A stretch of 64,000 nucleotides of DNA from Ectothiorhodospira shaposhnikovii (GCF_022227765.1 NZ_JAJMLZ010000001.1:1-64000); one strand, 5' to 3'. Counted from the first letter of the stretch, positions 9,957 to 23,124 are shown. The notes: a model not told the origin generated them from the letters alone. Translations and numbers: made by a program.

Positions 9957-10062
9957 GGGGGAGGCCGTAGTCCTGGAGGCGGGTGTTTGCCGCAGGGATG
10001 CGGCAATCAAGCCTACAGGGACGTATTCACGGCGTCCCGCCGACGGGACCACGGCCTCCCCC
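9957..10062. repeat. 106-bp multi-hairpin intergenic element
   Basis: The outer arms GGGGGAGGCCGTAGTCC (9957-9973) and GGACCACGGCCTCCCCC (10046-10062) pair at 16 of 17 positions. Inside are two perfect small hairpins: TTGCCGC/GCGGCAA (9987-9993 with 10000-10006) and GGGACG/CGTCCC (10018-10023 with 10033-10038). The whole can fold as a branched, three-way structure. It sits in the 354-base gap (9903-10256) between the divergent zinc-ribbon gene and leuS; the rest of the gap shows no ORF or clear promoter. It has the look of a dispersed repeat, but only one copy is present here. Confidence 0.6.
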
Positions 10063-10148
10063 TGTCTTCCACCATGCTTCCAAGAGTACACCAGGTTTCA
10101 CGCGTCCCACCCATGCCCCGGCTCAGGTCAATATGCCGGAAGTTGTGA

Positions 10149-12712
<2,564 letters not shown>

Positions 12713-12713
<1 letters not shown>

Positions 12714-13249
12714 TGCACGGTCGAGGCGTCAGGCCGTGGCGGTCGGGACCGGGGCGGACAGCCCTGGTGCTGATGCTGTGCCTGCTGCTGGCTGCCTGCG
12801 GCTTTCAGTTGCGGGGGGCGGCGGGCCTGCCGCCGGAGATGGCCCGTACCGCCATCACCGGCCTGGGGGCCTTCGACCCCCTGGTCATCGACCTGCAGCT
12901 GGCCCTGCGCGCCGCCGGGGTGGAACCGGTGCCCCTGTCCAAGGCCACGGCCGAGCTGCGCATCCATGATCTGAGGACCGGCCGCCGGGCCCTGTCCGTG
13001 GGGCGAGATGCCCAGGTCTCCGAGTACGAGGTCTTCACCCGCCTGACCTATTCGGTGAGAGGGCGGGGGAATGACTTCGAGATCCCCGAGCAGAGTCTGA
13101 CCCTGACCCGGGACTATCTCTTCGATCCGGAAGGCGTGCTGGGACAGGCCGAGCAGGAACAGAGCCTGCGGGAGTCCATGCGCCGCGACCTGGTCCAGCT
13201 GATCCTGCTGCGACTGCAGGCGGCGGGGAACCATTCAGCGTTGCCATGA
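12713..13249 (+). CDS. lptE: LPS-assembly lipoprotein LptE
   Basis: Outer-membrane lipoprotein that plugs LptD and helps insert lipopolysaccharide. The 178-residue product has a signal peptide ending in the lipobox LLAAC, with lipidated C29, followed by the characteristic GFQLRG. The ATG at 12713 overlaps the leuS stop (TGATG); a GTG one codon earlier is also possible. Position between leuS and holA is the conserved one. The Lnt enzyme encoded upstream would act on this lipoprotein. Confidence 0.94.
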
Positions 13250-14277
13250 AACTCAAGCCGGAGCAACTGGAGAGCCACCTGCAAAAGGGGCTGGCGCCGA
13301 TCTATCTGCTCAGCGGCGAGGAGCCGCTGCAGCTGATGGAGGCCGCCGATGCGATCAGGGCGCGGGCACGGGCCGAGGGGTTCGAGGACCGGGAGGTCTT
13401 CACCGTGGACAAGGGGTTTGACTGGGGCCAGGTCCAGACCGCCGCCGAGAGCCTGTCCCTGTTCGCCCAGCGCCGGGTACTGGAACTGCGCATGCCGTCC
13501 GGCAAGCCCGGCGCCCAGGGCGGCAAGGTACTGGAGGCCTGTGCCGGACAGCCGTCCGCGGATACGGTGTTGATCATTCAGTGCGGCAAGCTGGAACGAC
13601 AGGAGCAGAAGTCCCGCTGGTGTCAGGCCCTGGAGCAGGCCGGGGTGATGATCCAGGTCTGGCCCCTGGATCTGGCGGGGACCGAGGCCTGGATCACCCG
13701 TCGCATGAGCCGTCGCGGGCTGCAACCCACCGCCGGGGCGGCCCGGTTACTGGCGGAGCGGGTGGAAGGCAACCTGCTGGCGGCCGCCCAGGAGATCGAC
13801 AAGCTGATGCTGTTGCAGGGGGACGGCCCGGTGGACGAGGCCGCGGTGATGGCCGCGGTGGCCGACAGTGCCCGTTTCAGTGTCTATGACCTGACCGACG
13901 CCGCCCTGGCCGGGGAGGCGGGCAGGGCGGTGCGGATCCTGTCCGGCCTGCGGGCCGAGGGCATCGCGCCGGTGCTGGTGAGCTGGGCCCTGGCGCGGGA
14001 GATCCGCACCCTCAACCGGCTGGCGGAACAGGCCGCCGCCGGCACCCCGCCCCAGGTGGTGCTCAAGTCGGTCTGGCCGCCCCAGCGCCAGCCGGTGGTG
14101 CGCCAGGCCCTGCGACGCCTGTCCCTGCATGCCCTGGGGCAATTGCTGCGGGAGGGCGCGCGGGCGGATCAGGTGGCCAAGGGGCAGAAGCCGGGCAGCC
14201 CCTGGGATGAATTGTTAGACTTGACCCTGGGATTGGCAGGACATCCGTCTTCCTTGATCCGCAACCACTCACATTGA
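13246..14277 (+). CDS. holA: DNA polymerase III subunit delta
   Basis: Delta subunit of the clamp loader; opens the beta sliding clamp during replication. The 343-residue product matches E. coli HolA (343) in length and begins [33 protein letters not shown], typical of the family. The start codon overlaps the lptE stop (ATGA). The order leuS-lptE-holA-proA/nadD is conserved and supports the call. Confidence 0.95.
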   Translation: MKLKPEQLESHLQKGLAPIYLLSGEEPLQLMEAADAIRARARAEGFEDREVFTVDKGFDWGQVQTAAESLSLFAQRRVLELRMPSGKPGAQGGKVLEACAGQPSADTVLIIQCGKLERQEQKSRWCQALEQAGVMIQVWPLDLAGTEAWITRRMSRRGLQPTAGAARLLAERVEGNLLAAAQEIDKLMLLQGDGPVDEAAVMAAVADSARFSVYDLTDAALAGEAGRAVRILSGLRAEGIAPVLVSWALAREIRTLNRLAEQAAAGTPPQVVLKSVWPPQRQPVVRQALRRLSLHALGQLLREGARADQVAKGQKPGSPWDELLDLTLGLAGHPSSLIRNHSH

Positions 14278-14282
14278 AAAAG

Positions 14283-15557
14283 ATGGCAGACACCGTGATC
14301 GAGAACATCAACGACTACATGCTGCAGCTGGGCCGGCAGGCCCGTGCCGCTTCCCGGGTCCTGCTGCGCGCCGACACCGCCGCCAAGAATGCCGCCCTGC
14401 TGGCCATGGCGGAACTGATCGAGGCCCGGGCCGACACCCTGATGGCGGAAAACCGCAAGGATCTGGAGGCCGGTGAAAGGAATGGCCTGGATGCCGCCAT
14501 GCTGGATCGTCTGGCCTTCAATCCCGAGCGTCTGGGCACCATGGCCGAGGGGCTGCGCCAGATCGCCGCCCTGCCGGATCCGGTGGGCGCCATCTCCGAT
14601 CTCAATTACCGCCCCAGCGGCATTCAGGTGGGTCGCATGCGCGTCCCTCTGGGGGTCATCGGCATCATCTTCGAGTCCCGGCCCAACGTGACCGTGGATG
14701 CCGCCGGCCTGTGCCTCAAATCCGGCAATGCCGCCATCCTGCGCGGCGGTTCCGAGGCGTTCCATTCCAACCGGGCCCTGGCCGACTGCATCCGCGAGGG
14801 TCTGGACCGGGCCGGTCTGCCCGCCGACGCGGTGCAGGTGGTGGGGACCACCGACCGGGCCGCGGTAGGCGCCCTGCTGCGCCTGAAGGATCATGTGGAC
14901 GTGATCGTGCCCCGGGGCGGCAAGGGGCTCATTGCCCGGGTCAGCGAGGAATCCCTGATTCCGGTGATCAAGCACCTGGACGGCATCTGTCATGTCTACA
15001 TCGACGATCACGCGGACCTGGACAAGGCCGTCAAGGTCACCCTCAATGCCAAGACCCAGCGCTACGGCACCTGCAATACCCTGGAAACCCTGCTGGTGGC
15101 CGAATCCATCGCCCCCAGGGCCCTGACCGCCCTCAAGCCCCTGTTCGACGACAAGGGCGTGGAACTGCGGGGCTGTGCCCGTACCCGCGCCTTCCTGCCG
15201 GATATCGGCGAGGCCACCGAGGCGGACTGGCAGGCGGAATACCTGGCGCCGATCCTGAGCATCCGGGTGGTGCCCGGCCTGGACGAGGCCATCGAGCACA
15301 TCAATCACTACGGCTCCCGCCACACCGATACCATCGTCACGGAAAACTATACCCGTGCCCGGCGGTTCCTGCGGGAAGTGGATTCCAGCTCGGTGATGGT
15401 GAATGCCTCCACCCGTTTTGCCGACGGTTTCGAATACGGCCTGGGGGCCGAGATCGGCATCAGCACCGACAAGCTCCATGCCCGTGGCCCGGTGGGGCTG
15501 GACGGTCTCACCACCCTGAAATACGTGGTTCTGGGAGACGGTCATGTGCGCGGGTGA
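14283..15557 (+). CDS. proA: gamma-glutamyl phosphate reductase
   Basis: Cytoplasmic NADPH-dependent enzyme that reduces gamma-glutamyl phosphate to the semialdehyde, the second step of proline synthesis. The 424-residue product carries the ALDH-like active site [12 protein letters not shown] with catalytic C264, and the conserved [14 protein letters not shown] near residue 124. An in-frame TTG at 14274 overlaps the holA stop, but ATG 14283 gives a product closer to the family length (417 in E. coli). proB is not adjacent. Confidence 0.95.
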   Translation: MADTVIENINDYMLQLGRQARAASRVLLRADTAAKNAALLAMAELIEARADTLMAENRKDLEAGERNGLDAAMLDRLAFNPERLGTMAEGLRQIAALPDPVGAISDLNYRPSGIQVGRMRVPLGVIGIIFESRPNVTVDAAGLCLKSGNAAILRGGSEAFHSNRALADCIREGLDRAGLPADAVQVVGTTDRAAVGALLRLKDHVDVIVPRGGKGLIARVSEESLIPVIKHLDGICHVYIDDHADLDKAVKVTLNAKTQRYGTCNTLETLLVAESIAPRALTALKPLFDDKGVELRGCARTRAFLPDIGEATEADWQAEYLAPILSIRVVPGLDEAIEHINHYGSRHTDTIVTENYTRARRFLREVDSSSVMVNASTRFADGFEYGLGAEIGISTDKLHARGPVGLDGLTTLKYVVLGDGHVRG

Positions 15558-15575
15558 GCGCGGGCTCGGGGAGCG

Positions 15576-16238
15576 ATGATCGGCATCCTGGGCGGCACCT
15601 TCGATCCCATCCATTTCGGACACCTGCGTCCGGCGCTGGAGATCCAGGAATGTCTGGATCTGGATGAGCTGCGCTTCATCCCCTGCGGCCTGCCGCCGCA
15701 CCGGCGCCGGCCCCAGGCCGACATGTCGCACCGTCTGGCCATGGTGGAACAGGCGGTGGCTCTCCACCCCGGTTTCAGCGTGGATCGTCGTGAGCTGGAG
15801 CGGGACGGACCTTCCTACAGCGTGGATACCCTGGAGAGCCTGCGCCGGGAGCTGGGTCCCCATGTGCCCCTGTGCCTGCTGTTGGGCATGGATGCCTTTG
15901 CCGGATTGTCTTCCTGGCATCGCTGGCAGGACCTGTTCGGTCTGGCCCATATCGTGGTGGCCCACCGGCCGGGCAGCGACGCTCCCCGGGCACGGGAAGC
16001 CTGGGCGGCATCCCGGCAGGCCGCAAGCCCCGCCGACCTGCGCGCCGCGCCGGCGGGGCGTATCCTGTTCATGCCGGTGACCCAGCTGGACATTTCCGCC
16101 ACCGCCATCCGTGATCTGGTGGCCCGGGGGCGCAGTCCGAGATTCCTGTTGCCGGAACCGGTGCTGACATACATTCAACGACACGGGCTTTACCTTTCAA
16201 CGCTTTCCCAGAGGGATGCATGCAGACAGAACAACTGA
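15576..16238 (+). CDS. nadD: nicotinate-nucleotide adenylyltransferase
   Basis: Adenylates nicotinate mononucleotide in NAD synthesis. The 220-residue product has the nucleotidyltransferase motif [11 protein letters not shown] at residues 7-17 and the C-terminal SATAIR motif. GGGGAG just upstream is a suitable ribosome site for ATG 15576. Its last 19 bases overlap the start of rsfS. Confidence 0.96.
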   Translation: MIGILGGTFDPIHFGHLRPALEIQECLDLDELRFIPCGLPPHRRRPQADMSHRLAMVEQAVALHPGFSVDRRELERDGPSYSVDTLESLRRELGPHVPLCLLLGMDAFAGLSSWHRWQDLFGLAHIVVAHRPGSDAPRAREAWAASRQAASPADLRAAPAGRILFMPVTQLDISATAIRDLVARGRSPRFLLPEPVLTYIQRHGLYLSTLSQRDACRQNN

Positions 16239-16618
16239 CCCAGATCGTCCTCCAGGCCCTGGAAGACATGAAAGCCCAGGACGTCAAATGCATTGACGTA
16301 CGGGGCAAGACCGCCATCACCGACACCATGGTGATCGCTTCCGGCTCTTCCAACCGCCATGTGAAATCCCTGGCCGACAACGTCATCATCAAGGCGAAGG
16401 AAGCCGGTATCCAGCCCCTGGGCGCCGAGGGCGAGCGGGAAGGGGAGTGGGTGCTGGTGGATCTGGACGATGTGGTGGTCCACGTGATGCTGCCCCAGGT
16501 CCGCGACTTCTACAATCTGGAGAAGCTGTGGCTGACGGATGAATCCCTGTCGGCGGCCCCGGATGAGGAATCGGACGAGGACTCTCCGGCCGCGGCCCTG
16601 CGCCGCCTGCGCCGCTAG
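16220..16618 (+). CDS. rsfS: ribosomal silencing factor RsfS
   Basis: Binds ribosomal protein L14 and blocks subunit joining under nutrient limitation. The 132-residue product contains the DUF143 signature [19 protein letters not shown] (about residues 20-38). GAGGGA precedes the ATG at 16220, which lies inside the end of nadD. The nadD-rsfS-rlmH order is conserved. The acidic and Arg/Ala-rich C-terminal tail after residue 110 is variable in the family. Confidence 0.95.
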   Translation: MQTEQLTQIVLQALEDMKAQDVKCIDVRGKTAITDTMVIASGSSNRHVKSLADNVIIKAKEAGIQPLGAEGEREGEWVLVDLDDVVVHVMLPQVRDFYNLEKLWLTDESLSAAPDEESDEDSPAAALRRLRR

Positions 16619-16624
16619 GCTGGC

Positions 16625-17095
16625 GTGCGCATCCATCTGCTGGCGGTGGGCACCCGCATGCCCGGCTGGGTGACCGAGGCCTATCGTGAGTATGCCGGGC
16701 GTCTGCCCGCCGAATGCAGTCTGGAACTGCGGGAGATCCCTTCGCCCCGACGGGGCCGCAACGCCCCGGTGGAGCGTCTGCGGGAAGAGGAGGGTGAGCG
16801 TCTGCTGGCGGCGGTGCCCCGGGACTGCTGGGTGGTGGCCCTGGACGAGAAGGGCCGCGGTCTGGATACCGCCGGCCTGTCCCGGCAGCTGGATCAGTGG
16901 ATGCAGTCGGGCCGGGACGTGGCCCTGTTGGTGGGGGGCGCCGACGGTCTGTCCGACGCCTGCCGCGCCCGGGCGGACTTCAAGTGGTCCCTGTCGCCGC
17001 TGACCTTTCCCCATCCCCTGGTGCGGGTGATCCTGGCGGAACAGCTCTACCGCGGCTGGAGTCTGTTGCGCAATCACCCCTATCATCGGGCGTGA
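16625..17095 (+). CDS. rlmH: 23S rRNA pseudouridine1915 N3-methyltransferase
   Basis: SPOUT-class methyltransferase acting on pseudouridine 1915 in helix 69 of 23S rRNA within the 70S ribosome. The 156-residue product (E. coli 155) begins at a GTG and reads MRIHLLAVGTRMPGWV. It ends with the knotted C-terminal signature LAEQLYRGWSLLRNHPYHR. The glycine-rich LLVGGADGL segment (about 101-109) forms part of the SAM site. It lies 6 bases after rsfS. Confidence 0.96.
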   Translation: MRIHLLAVGTRMPGWVTEAYREYAGRLPAECSLELREIPSPRRGRNAPVERLREEEGERLLAAVPRDCWVVALDEKGRGLDTAGLSRQLDQWMQSGRDVALLVGGADGLSDACRARADFKWSLSPLTFPHPLVRVILAEQLYRGWSLLRNHPYHRA

Positions 17096-17154
17096 CCATC
17101 GGCACGGCTTCCGTGCCGGGCGTCCACCCCGATGTCTCACCCGGAGATTCGCCC

Positions 17155-17736
17155 ATGCTCATCCTCGCCTCCGCCTCGCCCCGCCGTCGTGAACTGCTGG
17201 ATCAGATCGGCGTGGCCTGGCGGGCGCATCCGGTGGACGTGGAAGAGATCCCCCGGGCCGGTGAGTCCCCCGAGGACTTTGCCCTGCGCATGGCGGTTAC
17301 CAAGGCCCGGGCAGCCCATGACGCCGTTCCCGGGCACCTCCCGGTACTGGGCGCGGACACCGTGGTCAGCATCGACGGTGATATCCTGGGCAAGCCCAGG
17401 GACCGGGAAGATGCCTTGGACATGCTCGGCCGTCTTTCCGGCCGGACCCACACGGTCCTTTCCGCCGTGGCCCTGCTGCACCAGGGATACTGTCATCAGG
17501 CCCTGTCCACCACCCGGGTATGCTTTCGCGACCTGAGTCCCGATGACAGGCGCGCCTATTGGGCGTCGGGAGAACCGGCCGACAAGGCGGGCGCTTACGG
17601 AATTCAGGGCCTGGGCGCCCTGTTCGTGGCCCATATCGAGGGCAGTTATTCCGGCGTGGTGGGACTGCCCCTGTTCGAGACCGGGGAACTTCTGCGGCGC
17701 TGCGGTCTAATATCCGGCATTGATAATCAAACCTGA
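17155..17736 (+). CDS. maf: Maf-family nucleotide pyrophosphatase (YhdE type)
   Basis: House-cleaning nucleoside triphosphate pyrophosphatase, of the type acting on dTTP/UTP and modified pyrimidine nucleotides. The 193-residue product starts LILASASPRRRELLDQIG and has the catalytic aspartate segment VLGADTVVSIDGDILGKP. ATG 17155 gives the family start; a longer frame from 16897 overlaps rlmH and is not Maf-like. Neighbouring rng downstream is the usual partner of this subgroup. Confidence 0.93.
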   Translation: MLILASASPRRRELLDQIGVAWRAHPVDVEEIPRAGESPEDFALRMAVTKARAAHDAVPGHLPVLGADTVVSIDGDILGKPRDREDALDMLGRLSGRTHTVLSAVALLHQGYCHQALSTTRVCFRDLSPDDRRAYWASGEPADKAGAYGIQGLGALFVAHIEGSYSGVVGLPLFETGELLRRCGLISGIDNQT

Positions 17737-17746
17737 AGGCACCCCG

Positions 17747-19225
17747 ATGATGGGCACGGAAATCCTAATGAACGTCACCCCCCAGGAGACCCGCGTGGCC
17801 CTGGTGGAAAACGGTGTGCTGATGGAACTCAGCATGGAGCGGGCCCGGCGTCGGGGGCTGGTGGGCAACATCTACAAGGGGCGGGTCAGCCGGGTGCTGC
17901 CGGGCATGGATGCCGCCTTCGTGGACATCGGCCTGGAGCGGGCCGCCTTTCTGCACGCTTCCGACGTGGCCCCGGTGGAACGGGAAGAACTGCAGGGCGG
18001 CGAGACGGAACGCACCGAGCCCATCCAGCGCCTGCTGCGGGAAGGGCAGGACATCCTGGTACAGGTGATCAAGGACCCCCTGGGCACCAAGGGGGCACGC
18101 CTGACCACCTACATTACCGTGCCCTCCCGGTATCTGGTGCTCATGCCCGGCAATACCACCGTGGGCATTTCCACCCGCATCGAGACGGACACCGAGCGCG
18201 CCCGGCTCAAGGGCACGGTGGAAGGCCTGCAGGCGGAACTCGGGTGCAGTCATGGTTTCATCGTGCGCACCGCAGCCGAGGCCGCGCCCCTGGAGGCCCT
18301 GCGCAACGACATGATCTTCCTGGTCAAGCTCTGGCAGACCATTCAGCAGGCGGTACAGAAGGCACGGGCCGGTTCCGAGGTCTACATGGACCTGCCGCTG
18401 ACCCTGCGGATCCTGCGGGACATGGTGGGGGTGGAACTGGAAAAGATCCGCATCGATTCCCGGGAGACGGTGCAGCGGGTCAGCGAGTTCGCCGCCCAGT
18501 ATGTGCCCGAGCTGCTGGACCGGATCGAACATTACCCCGGCGAGCGTCCCATCTTCGATCTCTACAACGTGGAGGACGAGATCCAGAAGGCCCTGGAACG
18601 CAAGGTGGAGCTCAAGTCCGGTGGTTATCTGATCTTCGATCAGACCGAGGCGATGACCACCATCGACATCAACACCGGCGCCTTCGTGGGCCATCGCAAC
18701 CTGGAAGAGACCATCTTCAAGACCAATCTGGAGGCGGCCCAGGCCATTGCCCGGCAACTGCGCCTGCGCAATCTGGGGGGCATCATCATCGTCGACTTCA
18801 TCGACATGACCCAGGAGGATCACAAGCGTCAGGTGCTGCGCTCCCTGGAAAAGGCGATGGAAAAGGACTATGCCAAGAGTCAGATCTGTGATGTCTCGCC
18901 CCTGGGACTGGTGGAAATGACCCGCAAGCGTACCCGCGAAAGCCTGGAACATCTGCTTTGCGAACCCTGTCCCACCTGCATGGGGCGCGGTTACGTAAAG
19001 TCCGCCGAGACCGTCTGCTACGAGATGTTCCGGGAGATCCTGCGCGAGGCCCGTCAGTTCGACGCCCGGGAATTGCTGGTGCTGGCCTCCCAGCCGGTGG
19101 TGGACCTGCTGCTGGACGAGGAATCCGCCAGCGTTGCCCAACTGCAGGAATTCATCGGCATCCCCATCCGTTTCCAGGTGGAAAGTCTCTATACCCAGGA
19201 GCAGTTCGACGTCGTGCTCCTGTAA
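17747..19225 (+). CDS. rng: ribonuclease G
   Basis: Endoribonuclease of the RNase E/G family, maturing the 5' end of 16S rRNA and cleaving some mRNAs. The 492-residue product has an S1 domain (GNIYKGRVSRVLPGMDAAFV near 33-52), catalytic aspartates in TTIDINTGAFVG and GIIIVDFIDM, and the zinc-link CEPCPTC near residue 405. It lacks the long RNase E C-terminal scaffold. Start may be ATG 17747 or 17750. GAAGGC upstream is the likely ribosome site, partly overlapping the maf stop. Confidence 0.96.
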   Translation: MMGTEILMNVTPQETRVALVENGVLMELSMERARRRGLVGNIYKGRVSRVLPGMDAAFVDIGLERAAFLHASDVAPVEREELQGGETERTEPIQRLLREGQDILVQVIKDPLGTKGARLTTYITVPSRYLVLMPGNTTVGISTRIETDTERARLKGTVEGLQAELGCSHGFIVRTAAEAAPLEALRNDMIFLVKLWQTIQQAVQKARAGSEVYMDLPLTLRILRDMVGVELEKIRIDSRETVQRVSEFAAQYVPELLDRIEHYPGERPIFDLYNVEDEIQKALERKVELKSGGYLIFDQTEAMTTIDINTGAFVGHRNLEETIFKTNLEAAQAIARQLRLRNLGGIIIVDFIDMTQEDHKRQVLRSLEKAMEKDYAKSQICDVSPLGLVEMTRKRTRESLEHLLCEPCPTCMGRGYVKSAETVCYEMFREILREARQFDARELLVLASQPVVDLLLDEESASVAQLQEFIGIPIRFQVESLYTQEQFDVVLL

Positions 19226-19262
19226 CCCCGCGTTTCGCCCCGGACCTTGAGGAGTCCGCCGC

Positions 19263-22200
19263 TTGCTCAGACCCGCCCTGGCCGTCAGTCTGCGTATTCT
19301 GGTCATCAGCCTGCTGGTGGCGGCAACCCTGGTGGCGGGTCTGCGGCTGATCGCGCCGCAACTGGATGGGCTGCGCACACCGCTGGAGCGGTTCCTCTCC
19401 GAACAGTCCGGCCAGCGGGTCACGGTGGGGGCATTCCACGCCCGATGGCGCATCCTGTCACCCCGGGTCACCGTGTCCGATGTTCAGGTCCATGGTGCCG
19501 ACGCGGCTGAGCCGATCCTGGTGCTGGCGCATCTGGATCTGGGCCTGGCCCTGTGGCGCAGCCTGCGGCAGGGCCGACCGGTACTGGGTCATGTGGAAGT
19601 GCGGGGCGCCGATCTGCACCTGCTGCGGGATGCAGACGGGCGAGTGCAGGTGCGAGGTGTGGACCCGTTGCCCCCGCGCCCCGATACCCCGGCATCCGCG
19701 CCGTCACCGGACGTGCTGGCCCTGCTGGTGGGCCGGGCCTTCACTCTGAGTGAAAGCCGTCTGCGCTGGGAGGATCGGCGACTGGGCATCGATTATCAGT
19801 TCGACGACCTGAACCTGGACATCTCGCTGGAGTCCCGTCGCGTACGCATGGCCGGGGAGGTCTTTCTGCCCGATGAGCTGGGCCGCTCGCTTCGGGTGGG
19901 CATGGACATGAACCATGCCGGCCACTGGGATGACTGGAGCGGCAAGGCCTTCATCCAGGCCGACGGGCTGGAACTGGCGGGCCTGCCCGAGGACGCCCGG
20001 GGCGCCCTGGGGCTGCGCACGGGCAACCTGGATGGCCGGCTGTGGCTGCACTGGCGTCGCGGCGACCTGCAACGGGCCTACCTGGAGTTGGCGTTGCGCC
20101 GGTTGGAGATGGCTTCCTTGGCGCAAGACGATCTGCCCGCGCCGATGCTGGAAGCCCTGGAAGGGCGATGGCTTTGGTATGCCCGTGAAGGGGGCTGGGA
20201 CCTGCGGGTGGACGGGCTGAGGCTGTCGCGCCAGGAGGGAGATCACTGGCCCGATGGCGGCCTGGACCTGAGCTTGGTGGAGGATGCCGGTGGCCTCCAG
20301 GTGAATGTCTGGCTGGACTACCTGCGTCTGGAGGACCTGTTGCCCCTGGTTCTGCATCAACCCTGGGTGGACAATCCCTTCCAGTCCCTGCTGGCGTCGC
20401 TCTCCCCCAGGGGGACGTTGACGGAAACCCGCCTGGCCCTGACCCTACCCCGTGACGGCAGCCCCCGCTTCGTGACCGACGGACGGTTCCAGGGGGCGGG
20501 CATGGCCCCCTGGTCGGTGTTGCCGGGGATCGAGGGGGCGGACGGTGCCTTTGCCTTCACCGAGGAGGGGGGTGAGCTCTGGCTGGACAGCGCCGGTCTG
20601 GGGATGGCGCTGCCGACCCTGTTCGACCACGAGTTGCGGGCCGATACCCTGCAGGGGCTGGTGCGTTGGTTGCCGGGACCCGATGTACCCAGACTGCATC
20701 TGGAAGGACTGGTGCTGGCCAATGCCGATCTGCAGGCCCGGGGGCAGGGGATGATCCACCTGGGGGAAGAACCCGGCATGGACCTGCAGCTGTCCTTTGC
20801 CGAGGGTGATGGTGCCCGGACGGCACATTACCTGCCCCGGGGCATCCTGCCCGAGAAAACTTATCAGTGGCTGAGTCGCGGCATCCTCGATGGCCGTGTG
20901 GTCGAGGGCGGCCTGCTGTTCCGGGGGCGGTTCAGTGACTTTCCCTTCCGCGAGGATGAGGGGGTGTTCCAGGTCATCGCCCGGGTGGAGGAGGGGGTGC
21001 TGGACTACGAAGACGGCTGGCCACGCCTGGAAGCGATTTCGGCCACCCTGGAATTTCGTAACCAGGGCATGCGGATTCATGACGGAGAGGCAAGGGTCTT
21101 CGATGCCCGCATACGCGATGCCCGGGTGCGGATCGAGGATCTTGAAAGCCCCGTGCTCACTATCGAGGGACAGGCGAGGGGACCCGCTCGGGATTATCTG
21201 CGTTTCGTCGGCGAAAGCCCCTTGGGGGAAGGGCTGGAGACCCTGCTGGCCGGCGTTTCGGCCCGGGGCGAGGCGGGACTGGAGATACGCATCGACATCC
21301 CCCTGGAGGACCGGGAAGCCCTGGTACGGCCTGACACGGTCCGGGGGCGCCTGACCCTGGACGGCAACCGGCTGTCCCTGGCGGACCCGCCGCTGGTGCT
21401 GGACGCGGTGCGGGGCGTGGTGGATTTCACCGAGCGCAGCGCCCGGGCCAGGGATGTGTCCGCCCGGCTCAACGAGGCCCGTATCGAGATGCGGATGGAT
21501 CGCAGTCCCGCCGGTGCCCTGGAGGTTCGGGCCGTCGGTCCGCAGCCGATCCGGGGGTTGTTGGGGGGCATCGTTTCCGAACCCTGGCTGGACTGGGTGG
21601 AAGGCAGCGCCCGCTGGGAGGCGCGTCTGACCGTGCCGCCCGAGGGGGTGTCCCGGGGCGTGCTCAACCTGTCGTCGGACCTGGTGGGGGTCCGTTCCAG
21701 CCTGCCCCTGCCGCTGGCCAAGACGCCGGAGGCGTCCCGTCCCCTGGCGGTAAGGATTCCCTTGGGACGGGATGAGGGCGCGCCGCCGTTTCGGGTGACG
21801 CTGGGCGAGGATCTGCGCGCCCTGTTCACCCTGGACGAGGCGGGGCAGGTGCGACGGGGCGAGTTGCGCCTGGGCGGTCAGGCCGCCGCCCTGCCCGCGC
21901 AGGGTTTGCGGGTCAGGGGCCATCTCTCCGGGTTGTCCCTGGATGACTGGATGACGGTGCTGGATGACATCGGCGATTGGGTTCCCGCCGGCGGCGAGGG
22001 TGGGCTGCGGGAGCTGGACCTGCATCTGGACCGTCTGCAGGTCGCGGGGAGGCGCATCGATGACTTGAGCCTGCATGCCCGCCGTGAGTCGCGCTACTGG
22101 CAGGCGCAGGTGGCGTCTCCCATGGTGCTGGGGACCATTCAGTGGCCCCTGCGGGATGGAGATGCCCTGCTCATGGACCTGGAGTGGCTGGATCTGGACC

Positions 22201-23096
22201 GGCTGGAGGGGCCGGCCGTGCAGGCCGCCGAGGATCGGGTCCGGCCGGATCCGGGAAATTTGCCGCCCCTGCGCCTGTCCGCCCAGTGGCTGGTGCTGCA
22301 GGGACATCGGCTCAAGGACCTACGGCTGGAAACCGAGCCCCGCCCCGACGGTCTTGGCATCCGCGCCCTGTCACTCGTCGATGGCGAGGGCCTGACCCGG
22401 GGGTGGGCGGAGGGACACTGGCTCAGACGGGACGATGACGCCCACGAAACCCTGCTGCGGATGGAGTTGGAGAGTGATGATCTGGGACGCAGCCTGGGTC
22501 TGCTGGGTTTCCAGCCCCTCTTCCATGGCGGCAAGGCCGGGCTGCGGGCACGGCTGCAGTGGCCCGATACGCCCGCCCATCCGGACTGGTCCACCCTGGA
22601 AGGCGAGGGACGGGTGCGGGTGGAGGACGGACGTCTGACCGAGGTGGACCCCGGTGCGGGCCGACTGCTGGGGCTGTTCAGCCTTGACCTGCTGCCCCGG
22701 CGATTGGCCCTGGATTTCCGGGACTTTTTCCAGCGCGGGTTTGCCTTTGATCATCTGGAAGGGGCATTCCAGATCGGACAGGGCAATGTGCATACCCAGG
22801 ACCTGAGTATCCAGGGACCGGCGGCCCGCATCCGCATCCAGGGTCGGACCGGGGTGGAGGCCAGGGATTATGACCAGACCATCGTCGTGACCCCCAGCGT
22901 GAAGAGTACGCTGCCCCTGGCCGGTGCCCTGCTCGGTGGTCCGGTGGCGGGCCTGGCGGTCTTCGTTTTCGACCGGGTGCTGGGGGTCGGGGAGCGCATC
23001 GACGAGGCGGCCCGGGTGGAGTACCGGGTGACGGGAGACTGGTCGTCACCTCGGGTGGAGGCGGTGGCCCGGGTCCCCGACGGACGGGGCTCCTGA
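19263..23096 (+). CDS. yhdP: YhdP-family AsmA-like phospholipid transport protein
   Basis: A very large (1277 residues) AsmA/TamB-like protein of the YhdP/TIGR02099 family. It is anchored by one N-terminal helix (about residues 8-28) with the rest in the periplasm. Family members form long bridges for phospholipid flow toward the outer membrane. Start is a TTG at 19263 with AGGAG 8 bases upstream. The C-terminal region has the typical YDQTIVVTPSVKSTLPLAGALLGG-like segment. The gene follows rng as in many gammaproteobacteria. Function is by homology. Confidence 0.92.
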   Translation: MLRPALAVSLRILVISLLVAATLVAGLRLIAPQLDGLRTPLERFLSEQSGQRVTVGAFHARWRILSPRVTVSDVQVHGADAAEPILVLAHLDLGLALWRSLRQGRPVLGHVEVRGADLHLLRDADGRVQVRGVDPLPPRPDTPASAPSPDVLALLVGRAFTLSESRLRWEDRRLGIDYQFDDLNLDISLESRRVRMAGEVFLPDELGRSLRVGMDMNHAGHWDDWSGKAFIQADGLELAGLPEDARGALGLRTGNLDGRLWLHWRRGDLQRAYLELALRRLEMASLAQDDLPAPMLEALEGRWLWYAREGGWDLRVDGLRLSRQEGDHWPDGGLDLSLVEDAGGLQVNVWLDYLRLEDLLPLVLHQPWVDNPFQSLLASLSPRGTLTETRLALTLPRDGSPRFVTDGRFQGAGMAPWSVLPGIEGADGAFAFTEEGGELWLDSAGLGMALPTLFDHELRADTLQGLVRWLPGPDVPRLHLEGLVLANADLQARGQGMIHLGEEPGMDLQLSFAEGDGARTAHYLPRGILPEKTYQWLSRGILDGRVVEGGLLFRGRFSDFPFREDEGVFQVIARVEEGVLDYEDGWPRLEAISATLEFRNQGMRIHDGEARVFDARIRDARVRIEDLESPVLTIEGQARGPARDYLRFVGESPLGEGLETLLAGVSARGEAGLEIRIDIPLEDREALVRPDTVRGRLTLDGNRLSLADPPLVLDAVRGVVDFTERSARARDVSARLNEARIEMRMDRSPAGALEVRAVGPQPIRGLLGGIVSEPWLDWVEGSARWEARLTVPPEGVSRGVLNLSSDLVGVRSSLPLPLAKTPEASRPLAVRIPLGRDEGAPPFRVTLGEDLRALFTLDEAGQVRRGELRLGGQAAALPAQGLRVRGHLSGLSLDDWMTVLDDIGDWVPAGGEGGLRELDLHLDRLQVAGRRIDDLSLHARRESRYWQAQVASPMVLGTIQWPLRDGDALLMDLEWLDLDRLEGPAVQAAEDRVRPDPGNLPPLRLSAQWLVLQGHRLKDLRLETEPRPDGLGIRALSLVDGEGLTRGWAEGHWLRRDDDAHETLLRMELESDDLGRSLGLLGFQPLFHGGKAGLRARLQWPDTPAHPDWSTLEGEGRVRVEDGRLTEVDPGAGRLLGLFSLDLLPRRLALDFRDFFQRGFAFDHLEGAFQIGQGNVHTQDLSIQGPAARIRIQGRTGVEARDYDQTIVVTPSVKSTLPLAGALLGGPVAGLAVFVFDRVLGVGERIDEAARVEYRVTGDWSSPRVEAVARVPDGRGS

Positions 23097-23124
23097 GGGA
23101 CTGTCGTCATTTTGAGCCGACTGT

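Noticed and set aside
14169-16184. 671-codon open frame on the minus strand opposite proA and nadD
   Set aside because: Shadow frame caused by codon bias of the sense genes.
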